Below are positions 26,811 to 34,928 of a stretch of DNA of 64,000 bases, in pieces. The stretch spans positions 1-64,000 of the forward strand of contig CANKWX010000002.1 of assembly GCA_947487165.1 (NCBI GenBank). Reading direction: 5' to 3'. This DNA comes from Burkholderiales bacterium (lineage in GTDB: Bacteria; Pseudomonadota; Gammaproteobacteria; Burkholderiales; Burkholderiaceae_E). The position numbers and the translations under genes were made by a program. Numbering within the stretch: the first letter of the stretch is position 1; every line of letters begins with the position of its first letter. Below the pieces are notes generated by a model. That model was not told where the DNA came from, ran no database searches, and was given only the letters and a program-made list of their open reading frames with translations.

Positions 26811-27943
26811 GCATCGCAATCGACCGTATTGAGGCCTTTGTTTTCAGGGCACCGATCGATACGCCTGTTCAGACCTCGTTCGGCATCATGCGTGATCGCC
26901 CGGCGGTCTTCCTGCGGATCACCGACAAAGACGGCTGCGCAGGATGGGGGGAGGTCTGGTGCAATTTTCCGACGGTCGGCGCCGAGCACCGCGCGCGGCT
27001 CATCGACTCGGTCTTTGCCCCCCTTCTCGTGGGCCGCACATTCGAATCAGCGTCGAGCGCTTTTTTCGATCTCACCCTGCAAACCGCGGTACTGGCAATT
27101 CAATCGGCGGAGCCCGGCCCGATCGCACAGTGCATTGCGGCGATCGATATTGCGCTCTGGGACCTTCAGGCACGACGCAGTCATTTGCCACTCTGGAAGA
27201 TGCTCGGTGGCCATTCGCCGCGAGTTCGCGTCTATGCCAGCGGTCTGAACCCGACCGACCCCCACATTCTGGCGGCCGACAAACTTGCTCAAGGTTACCG
27301 GGCGTTCAAACTCAAAGTCGGTTTCGGGCTGGAGCGTGACATCGCCAATTTGCGCGCTTTGCGCCAAGTAGTGGGCGATGTACCCCTCATGATCGATGCC
27401 AACCAGGCCTGGGATCTGAGCACCGCCGTCGAGATGACCTGTGCCTTCGAGTCCTTCGGGCTGATATGGCTGGAGGAACCACTGCGCGCAGATCGACCGT
27501 TGTCCGAATGGCAGGCACTGGCGTCACAGACTGGTATGCGATTGGCTGCCGGCGAAAACATGGCGTCTGTTGCCGGATTTGACGCAGCACTCGCATCGAA
27601 GGCCTTCGGTGTCCTGCAGCCCGATCTGGCTAAATGGGGCGGCTTTACCGGCTGCCTGTCGGTGGCCCGCAAGATCATCGAACAAGGGACGCACTTCTGC
27701 CCGCATTACCTTGGCGCGGGCGTCGGACTGCTCGCCTCGGCGCATCTGCTTGCCGCAGCCGGCGGCGACGGCATGCTGGAGGTCGACGCCAACCCGAATC
27801 CGCTTCGCGATCTCACCAGCGGACCGTTGTCACGCCCTGCTGACGGTGTCATGACCCTGAGCAATGAGCCAGGGCTTGGTATCGAACCAGACATTGGCGC
27901 CTTATCGAGTTTTGCTCGCAGCCATCAATCATTTCAAAAATGA
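26807..27943 (+). CDS. mandelate racemase/muconate lactonizing enzyme family protein
   Basis: Enolase-superfamily enzyme of 378 residues that abstracts the alpha-proton of a carboxylate, giving a racemase, dehydratase or cycloisomerase. The N-terminal capping domain runs to about residue 125. In the barrel are the KLKVGFG Lys motif, metal ligands in MIDANQAWDL and WLEEPLRADR, and GENMASVAGFDAA, with the C-terminal HYLGAGVGLLAS segment. The last closely resembles the distal His/Glu region of MR-subgroup enzymes. It overlaps the HIBADH-like gene by 4 bases and is the third gene of the PhyH operon. Confidence 0.92.
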   Translation: MSIAIDRIEAFVFRAPIDTPVQTSFGIMRDRPAVFLRITDKDGCAGWGEVWCNFPTVGAEHRARLIDSVFAPLLVGRTFESASSAFFDLTLQTAVLAIQSAEPGPIAQCIAAIDIALWDLQARRSHLPLWKMLGGHSPRVRVYASGLNPTDPHILAADKLAQGYRAFKLKVGFGLERDIANLRALRQVVGDVPLMIDANQAWDLSTAVEMTCAFESFGLIWLEEPLRADRPLSEWQALASQTGMRLAAGENMASVAGFDAALASKAFGVLQPDLAKWGGFTGCLSVARKIIEQGTHFCPHYLGAGVGLLASAHLLAAAGGDGMLEVDANPNPLRDLTSGPLSRPADGVMTLSNEPGLGIEPDIGALSSFARSHQSFQK

Positions 27944-28057
27944 CACGATGTCGTATCTGACTTCGCAAGTATGATCCCCATAAGCCGACGTACAGCACTG
28001 TTCGGCGAACCATTCGCCAGACACCTCTTTTGCCTCGTCTCTCAGCAGGAAAACACC

Positions 28058-28732
28058 ATGAAATATTCCAAAGCGCTCTTACTTGCCGCTGCATTGACCG
28101 TCGCCGCAACGGTGACGGGTTGCGCCAGTAACAACAAACTCAAGGGGCAGGCAATACCTCAGTCCGGTTTCCTGCCCAACTACAACCTGCTGACCGAAGT
28201 CGGCGGCATGCCGAAAGACGTCAAGCTGTGGCGCTATCGCAATGCGTCAATCAACCCGGCCACCTACACCGCCATCATCATCGATCCGATCGCGACCGAC
28301 GCGGGTGGCTATAACAAGGACGTCACGCCCGAGATCGTCGCCCAGACCCGGGCTGCACTGCAGACCGCGCTCTATGAGGCAGTGGATAGCCGGCGCTCGA
28401 TGAAGATCGTCACCACCCCTGGCCCGGGCGTAGCCCGTATCTCGGTTGCGATCACCGGTGCCGAGATCGATGCGGAAGGTCTGAAGATCTACAACTTCAC
28501 GCCAGTTGGCCTGGTGGTCAATGGCGCAGCCTATGCCGGCGGCGTCAATTCAAAGATTCCGGCGATGGTGGTCGAGAGCAGGATCGTCGACAGCATGTCG
28601 CGGGCCTTTCTGGGCGGCGGCGTGCTGACCGTCCAGGGCGATTCATTCCGAACCGGCACCGGCTCGGTCGAAGCCTTCCAGAACATGGCCAAGCGGGCGG
28701 TTCAGGCAGCGGTGATGAGCCCTGCCCAATAA
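28058..28732 (+). CDS. DUF3313 family lipoprotein
   Basis: 224-residue predicted outer-membrane lipoprotein. The start ATG has CAGGAAAA upstream. The signal peptide ends in the lipobox VTGCAS (Cys about residue 23). The mature part (SGFLPNYNLLTEV, WRYRNASINPATYTAIIIDPI, YNFTPVG, MVVESRIVDSMS) follows the DUF3313 pattern. Function is unknown; related lipoproteins sit in envelope or stress contexts. It is monocistronic, with its own terminator 21 bases downstream. Confidence 0.9.
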   Translation: MKYSKALLLAAALTVAATVTGCASNNKLKGQAIPQSGFLPNYNLLTEVGGMPKDVKLWRYRNASINPATYTAIIIDPIATDAGGYNKDVTPEIVAQTRAALQTALYEAVDSRRSMKIVTTPGPGVARISVAITGAEIDAEGLKIYNFTPVGLVVNGAAYAGGVNSKIPAMVVESRIVDSMSRAFLGGGVLTVQGDSFRTGTGSVEAFQNMAKRAVQAAVMSPAQ

Positions 28733-28753
28733 ACTCGACACGGCAGCATCTCG

Positions 28754-28786
28754 AAAAGCGCCCCGTTTCGCGGGGCGCTTTTTTTT
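28754..28786. terminator. bidirectional intrinsic terminator
   Basis: A 12-bp stem (AAAAGCGCCCCG pairing with CGGGGCGCTTTT) with a 5-base loop, followed by a T run on the + strand; the A run at its left serves as the T run for the - strand. It lies between the DUF3313 gene and the convergent bchC-like gene, whose stop codon is within the right arm's T tract. Confidence 0.88.
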
Positions 28787-29735
28787 ATGCTCGCCAGTCG
28801 ACCATCATCTTCAGACACTGCGGGTCACCGAAAGCCACTTCATAAGCCTGACGCGCACGCGACAGCTCGCAGGTATGGGTGATCAGACCGTCCAATGACA
28901 GCGCACCAGACGCCACCAGCGTGGTCACCGCCAGCAGGTCGTGCTTTTTCCACTGAGCCGCGACCCTGATCTGCGCTTCACGCATGAAGGCCGGTGCAAA
29001 GGCAAAACTGAGATCCTGCTTGTAAAAGCCTGCCAGCACGACTTCGCCGCCCGGTGACAGGCGCGAAATCAGACCATTGAGAATCGAGCCGTCGCCGCTG
29101 ACGTCATAGATGGCAGTGTAAGTTTTCCGGGTGTCTTCATCGGGATGGATCACCGTGTAAGCGTCGCCACCCTCGCGGCGCACCGGCTGCGTATCCCAGA
29201 CGGTCGGGGCCGGCATGCCGAGCGCAAGCGTGATGCGCGCGAGCAGTCGACCCATCACGCCATGACCGACGATCAGATCGGGCGCCACCATCGGCTCGCG
29301 GGCACCACCGATCGAGACGGTGTGATAACAGGTTGCCGCCAGCGCCAGCAGGACCGCCTTGGGCCCCAGATCGGGCGCAACCCTCACGACCCGATCATGC
29401 GAGACGATCAGCCGCGAGCCTGCACCGCCAAAGAGATTGCGCACGCCCTGAAAGCTGTACGAACCCGGAATGAAGACCTGGTCACCGACCTTGACGCTGT
29501 CCGAGTCACCCACCTTGACCACAGTGCCGACGGTTTCGTAGCCCGGCACCAGGGGATAGGCCAGCCCCGGAAAGGGCGGCATGGTCCCATCCCAGAGCAG
29601 TCGCTCGGTACCGGTGCTGATGCCGCTGAAGCTGACATCGACCTCGACATCAGTGGCCTCGAACGGCTTGAGCTCGAGCGTCTGGACCGACAGCTGTTGC
29701 GGGGCATCAAAGACGATCGCGTTTGCTTTTGACAT
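28785..29735 (-). CDS. bchC: BchC-like bacteriochlorophyllide a dehydrogenase
   Basis: 316-residue member of the zinc-less medium-chain dehydrogenase group. BchC oxidises 3-hydroxyethyl bacteriochlorophyllide a to bacteriochlorophyllide a, late in bacteriochlorophyll synthesis. Strongly BchC-like stretches are SGISTGTERLLWDG, PFPGLAYPLVPGYE, GVRNLFGGAG and LPDLIVGHGVMGRL-like APDLIVGHGVMG, ending in HTCELSRARQAYEVAF. General alcohol dehydrogenases lack the SGISTGTE block. It follows a BciA-type gene by 15 bases on the same strand. The usual neighbours bchXYZ, crtF or puf are absent from the window. Photosynthetic function is inferred from family similarity and the bciA pairing. Confidence 0.85.
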   Translation of the reverse strand: MSKANAIVFDAPQQLSVQTLELKPFEATDVEVDVSFSGISTGTERLLWDGTMPPFPGLAYPLVPGYETVGTVVKVGDSDSVKVGDQVFIPGSYSFQGVRNLFGGAGSRLIVSHDRVVRVAPDLGPKAVLLALAATCYHTVSIGGAREPMVAPDLIVGHGVMGRLLARITLALGMPAPTVWDTQPVRREGGDAYTVIHPDEDTRKTYTAIYDVSGDGSILNGLISRLSPGGEVVLAGFYKQDLSFAFAPAFMREAQIRVAAQWKKHDLLAVTTLVASGALSLDGLITHTCELSRARQAYEVAFGDPQCLKMMVDWRA

Positions 29736-29750
29736 GGTGTCTCGGAGAAA

Positions 29751-30746
29751 TCAGAAAACCGCATGATCGCCGCGATCGGGCGCGATCTCGCCGCTGACCA
29801 GGCCTGCATAAAAGTCAAAGAGGGTGTCGGTGCCGGTCGAGGGCGTGATCGCCGCATCATAGACACCGGTTTCAGGGTTGAGCACCAGCATCGATTCGGT
29901 TGCGTAATAGCGCCCGATCCGGGCCAGCTCGCTCTTTTCGGCCAGTGCGGGGAACACACGACCTGCCGTGCCGAGCACGCCGATGATCACGTCAAGCAGC
30001 CTCACCGGAACATGCTTGAAACGCGGCGGGCGCCCGAGCAAGGCGAACAGATGCTCGCCCTGCTGCAGAGGCGTGATGGCCTCGCCCGGGCCGCCGATCG
30101 GCAAAATGCGATTGTGGCGAGCGACGTCATTGATGCAGCCGGCAAGGTAATCGCCAAGATCGTCGTCGCTGATCGGCTTGCAGGCGGTGAGTTCGCCATT
30201 GCCGAACACCAGAAAGGGCTTGCCCTGTCGCACCCGCTCGATCTGTCCGGACAAAGACTTGAAAAACGCCGTCGGGCGAACGATGGAATAGGTCAACCCG
30301 GATTCGATCAGCAGCTTCTCGAAAGCGAGCTTGGCCTGCTGAAACGCCAGCACCGGCTTTTGCACGCAGATGGCAGACAGCAGCACGACCTGCGTAACAC
30401 CGGCCCTGCGTGCGCATTCAAGCGCCGTGACATGCGCCTGATGATCGATGGCCCAGGCATCGCGGGGCACCCCGGTGCGAGACGCCATACAGGACACCAG
30501 CACATCAAATTGCTCGCCCTGAAAGCCGTCGTTGGTCAGCGATTGCGCCTCGGTCACCTCCCCGACTCGCACCGTGGCACCAGGAAACTGGCGCCGGATC
30601 TCGTCTGCCGTCAGGGAGCGGTCTGACCCTGATCGCGGCCGCACGAAGCAGACCACATCGTGGCCATGACGCACCAGCGCACGCACGCTTGCACGCCCGA
30701 TGGTGCCGGTCGCACCCAGGACAAAGACGCGATGGGGCGGTGCCAC
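29751..30746 (-). CDS. bciA: divinyl (bacterio)chlorophyllide 8-vinyl reductase, BciA type
   Basis: 331-residue NAD(P)-binding atypical SDR that reduces the 8-vinyl group of 3,8-divinyl (proto)chlorophyllide, as in plant DVR and purple-bacterial BciA. Visible are the nucleotide motif VFVLGATGTIGRASVRAL, the DVLVSCMASRTGVP segment, SIVRPTAFFKSLSGQIERV and GNGELTACKPISDDDLG, all typical of the DVR/BciA group. The start is GTG at 30746, without a clear ribosome site; it begins 5 bases after the cupin gene stop, which suggests coupling. Together with the bchC-like gene it implies bacteriochlorophyll synthesis in the organism. Confidence 0.87.
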   Translation of the reverse strand: MAPPHRVFVLGATGTIGRASVRALVRHGHDVVCFVRPRSGSDRSLTADEIRRQFPGATVRVGEVTEAQSLTNDGFQGEQFDVLVSCMASRTGVPRDAWAIDHQAHVTALECARRAGVTQVVLLSAICVQKPVLAFQQAKLAFEKLLIESGLTYSIVRPTAFFKSLSGQIERVRQGKPFLVFGNGELTACKPISDDDLGDYLAGCINDVARHNRILPIGGPGEAITPLQQGEHLFALLGRPPRFKHVPVRLLDVIIGVLGTAGRVFPALAEKSELARIGRYYATESMLVLNPETGVYDAAITPSTGTDTLFDFYAGLVSGEIAPDRGDHAVF

Positions 30747-30751
30747 AGCGC

Positions 30752-31189
30752 TCAGGGGACGATCGTCTGACCATGGCTGGCCGCGATAGCGATCAGCTCG
30801 GTCCGGTCGGGGCTTTCCCAGTTAATGCCTTTGTCGAAGTCTGTAAACATGGCCGCGGCGTTGCCTTTCGAGGTGATGGCAAGCAGCTCTCCGCCGCCCT
30901 CGCCAAATCGGAACCAATGCGTCGAGCCACCCGGCACATGCATCATCGCGCCCGCTGTCAGCACGGTCTCGACCCCATCGACGCCGCAGTGAAGTTCACC
31001 CTTGAGGACATAGAAGGTTTCGTCCCAGGGATGAAAATGCGGCCCAGGGCCTTTGCCTTGCTCACCCGACTGATGGAAGAACTCGTTTGCACCGGTCTGC
31101 GCGACAGACGCGAGCACACTGATCCTGAACCCGCCGACATTGAGCGGCGCAGGACGTTGGTCTTGAGAAATGATCATCGGTTTGTTCAT
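30752..31189 (-). CDS. cupin-domain protein
   Basis: 145-residue single-domain cupin. The start ATG 31189 has CAGGA nearby. The motif-1 metal ligands are GPGPHFHPWDETFYVLKGEL and motif 2 is MHVPGGSTHWFRFG, so a metal site (His, His, Glu, His) is intact. Enzyme or regulator status is unknown. It is the first gene of a cupin-bciA-bchC run with gaps of 5 and 15 bases. A link to tetrapyrrole chemistry is guilt by association only. The frame continues far upstream antisense to the CoA-transferase gene, which is not coding. Confidence 0.88.
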   Translation of the reverse strand: MNKPMIISQDQRPAPLNVGGFRISVLASVAQTGANEFFHQSGEQGKGPGPHFHPWDETFYVLKGELHCGVDGVETVLTAGAMMHVPGGSTHWFRFGEGGGELLAITSKGNAAAMFTDFDKGINWESPDRTELIAIAASHGQTIVP

Positions 31190-31306
31190 GGTCTGTCCTG
31201 AATAGAGCTCAAGGCAATCGTTAAATGGTAGCGCGTCGCCGCGCCATGAGCATTGCAGTGCAGCCCGGCTGATATCCTCACGCCCTACAGAACTCGGAGC
31301 GCCACC

Positions 31307-32497
31307 ATGACACGCCAGGCCATGCTCGAAGGAATCCGCGTCACCGACCTCACTACGGTGTTCTTCGGACCTTATTGCACACAGACCCTGGCCGATCTGG
31401 GCGCCGAGGTCGTCAAGCTCGAACCGGCAGAAGGCGACACCTCGCGATTGATCGGCAACCCGCCGACCACGCCGGGCATGGGCCCGGTCTTCATGCGACT
31501 GAACCGCGGCAAGCGAACGGTCGACTGGGATCTCAAGAGCGAGTCGGGTCGCGAGGCGATGCGTCGCCTGATCGAGGTGAGCGATGTGTTCATCCACAAC
31601 ATCCGCAGCGATGCGATCGAGCGAGCGGGTCTGGGATATGAGGCGGTTCGCAAGATTCGCCCTGATATCGTCTATGTGCACTGCACCGGCTTCGATGAGA
31701 GCGGTCCCTATGCAGGCCTGCAGGCCTATGACGACATCATTCAGGCAGCCACTGGCCTGGCGCAGCTGCTGCCGATGACAGACGGCAATCCGCAACCCCG
31801 GTTCATGCCGGCAGCGATCGCCGACAAGGTCTCCGGGCTGCATGCGGTCTATGGCGTTCTCGCCGCGATCATTCACAGATTGCGCACCGGCGAAGGTCAG
31901 TTCGTCGAGGTGCCGATGTTCGAATCGATGGTGAGTTTCAACACACTCGAACATCTGTGCGACAACAGCTTTCTGCCGGCCACCGCCAGCCCCGGCTATT
32001 ACCAGCGCCAGCTCGACCCCACCCGCCAGCCGATGCGCACCAAAGACGGATACATCGCGTTTGCGCCCTACATGGACGATCGATGGGTGCGTTTTTTTGA
32101 AGCCGCAGGCCATGGTCATGTGCTCAAGGAAGCCCGTTTCATCGACAAGCCCACCCGACGCGCCAACATGTCGCAGATGTTCGAGGTGATGGCGTCGATT
32201 TCGCCCGAGCGCACCACCGAAGAATGGCTGGCACTCATGAAGCAGGCTCAGGTGCCGGCGATGCGGGTCAACCGCATCGATGAATTGCTCGACAATCCAC
32301 AGCTCAAGGCCAGCGGTCTGATCCGCGAGCGCGAACACCCCACCGAAGGGCCTTATGTCGAGGTCGGCATGCCGGTTAAATTCTCGGCCAGCCAGCCACG
32401 GACGCTGCCTCATCCCGCCAATCTCGGCGAGCATTCGCAGGAAGTCGCCCGCGAGCTGGGCGTCGAACTTGCTGCGCGGCCCAGACCGGCCGCCTGA
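31307..32497 (+). CDS. CaiB/BaiF family (class III) CoA-transferase
   Basis: 396-residue enzyme transferring CoA between acyl-CoA and an organic acid. The typical N-terminus LEGIRVTDLTTVFFGPYCTQTLADLGAEVVKLE, the NRGKRTVDWDLK segment and YDDIIQAATG with the catalytic Asp are present, followed by the family's C-terminal domain. The acid substrate is unknown (formyl-, succinyl-, carnitine- and bile-acid-type enzymes share these motifs). The start is ATG 31307 with CGGAGC upstream. It diverges from the cupin gene and is followed 21 bases later by cydA, so the pair may be cotranscribed. Confidence 0.93.
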   Translation: MTRQAMLEGIRVTDLTTVFFGPYCTQTLADLGAEVVKLEPAEGDTSRLIGNPPTTPGMGPVFMRLNRGKRTVDWDLKSESGREAMRRLIEVSDVFIHNIRSDAIERAGLGYEAVRKIRPDIVYVHCTGFDESGPYAGLQAYDDIIQAATGLAQLLPMTDGNPQPRFMPAAIADKVSGLHAVYGVLAAIIHRLRTGEGQFVEVPMFESMVSFNTLEHLCDNSFLPATASPGYYQRQLDPTRQPMRTKDGYIAFAPYMDDRWVRFFEAAGHGHVLKEARFIDKPTRRANMSQMFEVMASISPERTTEEWLALMKQAQVPAMRVNRIDELLDNPQLKASGLIREREHPTEGPYVEVGMPVKFSASQPRTLPHPANLGEHSQEVARELGVELAARPRPAA

Positions 32498-32518
32498 AAA
32501 AACAAAGGACTGTATTCG

Positions 32519-33892
32519 ATGGATTCTCTTGACCCGGTGGTCCTGGCGCGCATTCAGTTTGCGGCCAACATCACTTTCCACATCCTGTTTCCAACGATCA
32601 GCATTTCGATGGGCTGGTTCCTGCTGTTTTTCAAATCGCGCTTCGTTGCGACCGGTCATCAGTACTGGATGGATGCCTACCAGTTCTGGATCAAGATGTT
32701 TGCCCTGACCTTCGTGCTCGGTGTGGTCAGCGGCATCACCATGAGTTTCCAGTTTGGAACCAACTGGCCGGGCTTCATGAACGCGGTCGGCAATGTCGCC
32801 GGGCCGCTGCTGGCCTATGAGGTACTGACTGCCTTCTTTCTTGAAGCGACGATGCTGGGCATCATGCTGTTCGGACGCGGGCGTGTCAGCGAACGGGTCC
32901 ACACGATGGCCACCCTTCTGGTCGCCATTGGAACGACGATGTCGGCCTTCTGGATCCTGGCCCTGAACTCCTGGATGCACACCCCGGCGGGCTTTGAAAT
33001 GATCGACGGCCAGGCACATGTCACCAACTGGTTCGAGGTGATCTTCAATCCGTCGTTTCCCTACCGCTTCAGCCATATGATGATTGCATCGGCACTCACC
33101 GGCTCCTTCTTTCTTGCTGGCATCAGTGCCTACCGCTGGTTGCAGGGTGACCGTGGCCGAGACGTGATGGCAACGCTTCGCACCGGCGTTTTCGTTGCGG
33201 CGACACTGATCCCGGTTCAGTTTGTCGTGGGCGATTCACATGCCCTCAACACCCTGGAGTATCAGCCGGCCAAGATTGCCGCAATGGAGGGCATCTGGGA
33301 GACGCAAGGCAACGTGCCGGCGATTCTGTTTGCCTGGCCGGATGCAAAGACCCAGTCGAACCTCTACGAAGTCGCGATTCCCCATCTCGCATCGCTCTAT
33401 CTGACCCACTCCTGGAGTGGTCAGGTCAAGGGCATCAAGGACTTCGGCGATAAGCACCCACCGGTCGCTCCGATCTTCTGGGCCTTTCGCGTGATGGTCG
33501 GCATGGGCGTCTTGATGATGGCAGTCAGCTGGTGGACCGCCGTTCAGCTCAGGCGCAAGCAGGACCTGTCGGTCATCACCGCCCGTGTCCTGGTGGCCAT
33601 GACCTTCGCCGGATGGGTGGCTCTGGTAGCAGGCTGGTATGTCACCGAAATCGGGCGCCAACCCTGGATCGTTTACGGGGTCCTCACGACGGCACAGGCC
33701 GCCTCCAAGGTGCCGGCCTCAAATATTGCCATCACGCTCGCGATGTATTTGACGATGTACTCGGCATTGCTCGCTTCATATGTATCGGTGGTGTTCTATC
33801 TCGCCAAGAAGGCAGGCTCACGCGAGACGGATGAGCAACCCGCCAGTACCCGGCAAATCGGCCAGCATTCGGCAGGGCTTGGCAATGCATGA
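32519..33892 (+). CDS. cydA: cytochrome bd-type ubiquinol oxidase subunit I (CIO-like, short Q-loop)
   Basis: Quinol oxidase subunit carrying the three haems. At 457 residues it is shorter than E. coli CydA, consistent with the short Q-loop, cyanide-insensitive (CioA) type. The b595-ligand region ARIQFAANITFHILFP has His21; EAxMLG (LEATMLGIMLFG) carries the conserved acidic proton-channel residue, FSHMMIAS the b558 His, and EIGRQPWIVYG the GRQPW block. AAAGGAC precedes the ATG. It overlaps cydB by 8 bases. The oxidase allows respiration at low oxygen or with cyanide or sulfide present. Confidence 0.96.
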   Translation: MDSLDPVVLARIQFAANITFHILFPTISISMGWFLLFFKSRFVATGHQYWMDAYQFWIKMFALTFVLGVVSGITMSFQFGTNWPGFMNAVGNVAGPLLAYEVLTAFFLEATMLGIMLFGRGRVSERVHTMATLLVAIGTTMSAFWILALNSWMHTPAGFEMIDGQAHVTNWFEVIFNPSFPYRFSHMMIASALTGSFFLAGISAYRWLQGDRGRDVMATLRTGVFVAATLIPVQFVVGDSHALNTLEYQPAKIAAMEGIWETQGNVPAILFAWPDAKTQSNLYEVAIPHLASLYLTHSWSGQVKGIKDFGDKHPPVAPIFWAFRVMVGMGVLMMAVSWWTAVQLRRKQDLSVITARVLVAMTFAGWVALVAGWYVTEIGRQPWIVYGVLTTAQAASKVPASNIAITLAMYLTMYSALLASYVSVVFYLAKKAGSRETDEQPASTRQIGQHSAGLGNA

Positions 33893-34922
33893 GCTTGCGA
33901 ACCTCGACCTGAGCAGCCCGGCGGGTTGGCTTCCGCTGTTCTTCGCTCTGATCATGGCGGTCTCGATGCTGGCCTACGTGATCCTTGACGGCTACGACCT
34001 CGGCGTCGGCATTCTGCTTCGCCAGACCACCGACCTTGACCAGAAGGACATGATGATCGCCAGCATCGGCCCTTTCTGGGATGCCAACGAGACCTGGCTG
34101 GTACTCGGCGTGGGAGTCCTGCTGGTGGCGTTTCCATCGGCGCACGGCATCATTCTGGGTGCGCTCTACCTGCCGGTTGCGCTCATGCTGCTGGGTCTGA
34201 CGCTGCGTGGCGTGGCCTTCGACTTTCGGGTCAAGGCCAAGATGTATCACCGACCGCTCTGGGACCGCGCTTTTTTTGCAGGCTCACTGATCGCTTCATG
34301 GGCCCAGGGTTTCATGCTCGGGCAGCTGATCACAGGCTTCCGGCAGGACCTGCCGGGACTGCTGTTTGCTGCGTTGATCGGTCTTTGTCTGATCTCGGCT
34401 TACCGTCTGCTCGGCGCCGGATGGCTGATCATGAAATCCGAAGGCGAACTGCAGCTCAAAGCAGTTGGCTGGGCAATGAGCAGCCTGTGGCTCACGGCGG
34501 CGGGGGTGGTGGCCATCTCGATCGCCACACCCTGGATCAGCCCGGAGATCTTCAACAAGTGGTTCAAATTTCCGAACGTTCTCATGCTGCTGCCGATCCC
34601 GGCTGTCACGCTCGGGCTCTTCGGCGTCATGATCCGCAGCATCAGACGTCTGCCGGTACGCCTCGAACAGGGCAACCAGTACGGTGCCGAAGTGCCTTTC
34701 GCCTGCACGGTGGGCATTTTCCTGTTGTCGTTCTACGGCCTGGCCTACAGCCTGTTTCCGTGGCTGGTGGTCGATCAGCTGACGATCTGGAAGGCGGCGA
34801 GTTCGACCGAGGCCCTGCGGGTCATCTTCTATGGCGTGGTCGTCGTCTTTCCGGTGATCGTCGGCTATACCGTCTTTGCCTATCGAATTTTCTGGGGCAA
34901 GACTCAGGCACTCAGCTATTGA
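33885..34922 (+). CDS. cydB: cytochrome bd-type ubiquinol oxidase subunit II
   Basis: 345-residue membrane partner of CydA. The hallmark N-terminal stretch AYVILDGYDLGVGILL and FWDANETWLVLGVGVLLVAFP are intact, followed by LRGVAFDFR. I start it at ATG 33885 (MHELANLDLSSPAGW), overlapping the cydA stop by 8 bases, rather than further upstream inside cydA. No cydX-like small gene follows: the convergent SDR gene ends 6 bases away. Confidence 0.95.
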   Translation: MHELANLDLSSPAGWLPLFFALIMAVSMLAYVILDGYDLGVGILLRQTTDLDQKDMMIASIGPFWDANETWLVLGVGVLLVAFPSAHGIILGALYLPVALMLLGLTLRGVAFDFRVKAKMYHRPLWDRAFFAGSLIASWAQGFMLGQLITGFRQDLPGLLFAALIGLCLISAYRLLGAGWLIMKSEGELQLKAVGWAMSSLWLTAAGVVAISIATPWISPEIFNKWFKFPNVLMLLPIPAVTLGLFGVMIRSIRRLPVRLEQGNQYGAEVPFACTVGIFLLSFYGLAYSLFPWLVVDQLTIWKAASSTEALRVIFYGVVVVFPVIVGYTVFAYRIFWGKTQALSY

Positions 34923-34928
34923 GCCCGC

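Noticed and set aside
28785-29735. Generic zinc alcohol dehydrogenase instead of BchC
   Set aside because: Lacks the structural and catalytic zinc motifs and carries BchC-specific SGISTGTE and YPLVPGYE blocks, next to bciA.
31190-33076. Long leftward open frame antisense to the CoA-transferase and cydA
   Set aside because: It is only the upstream extension of the cupin frame; the sense strand encodes well-recognised proteins and the antisense peptide has no domain character.
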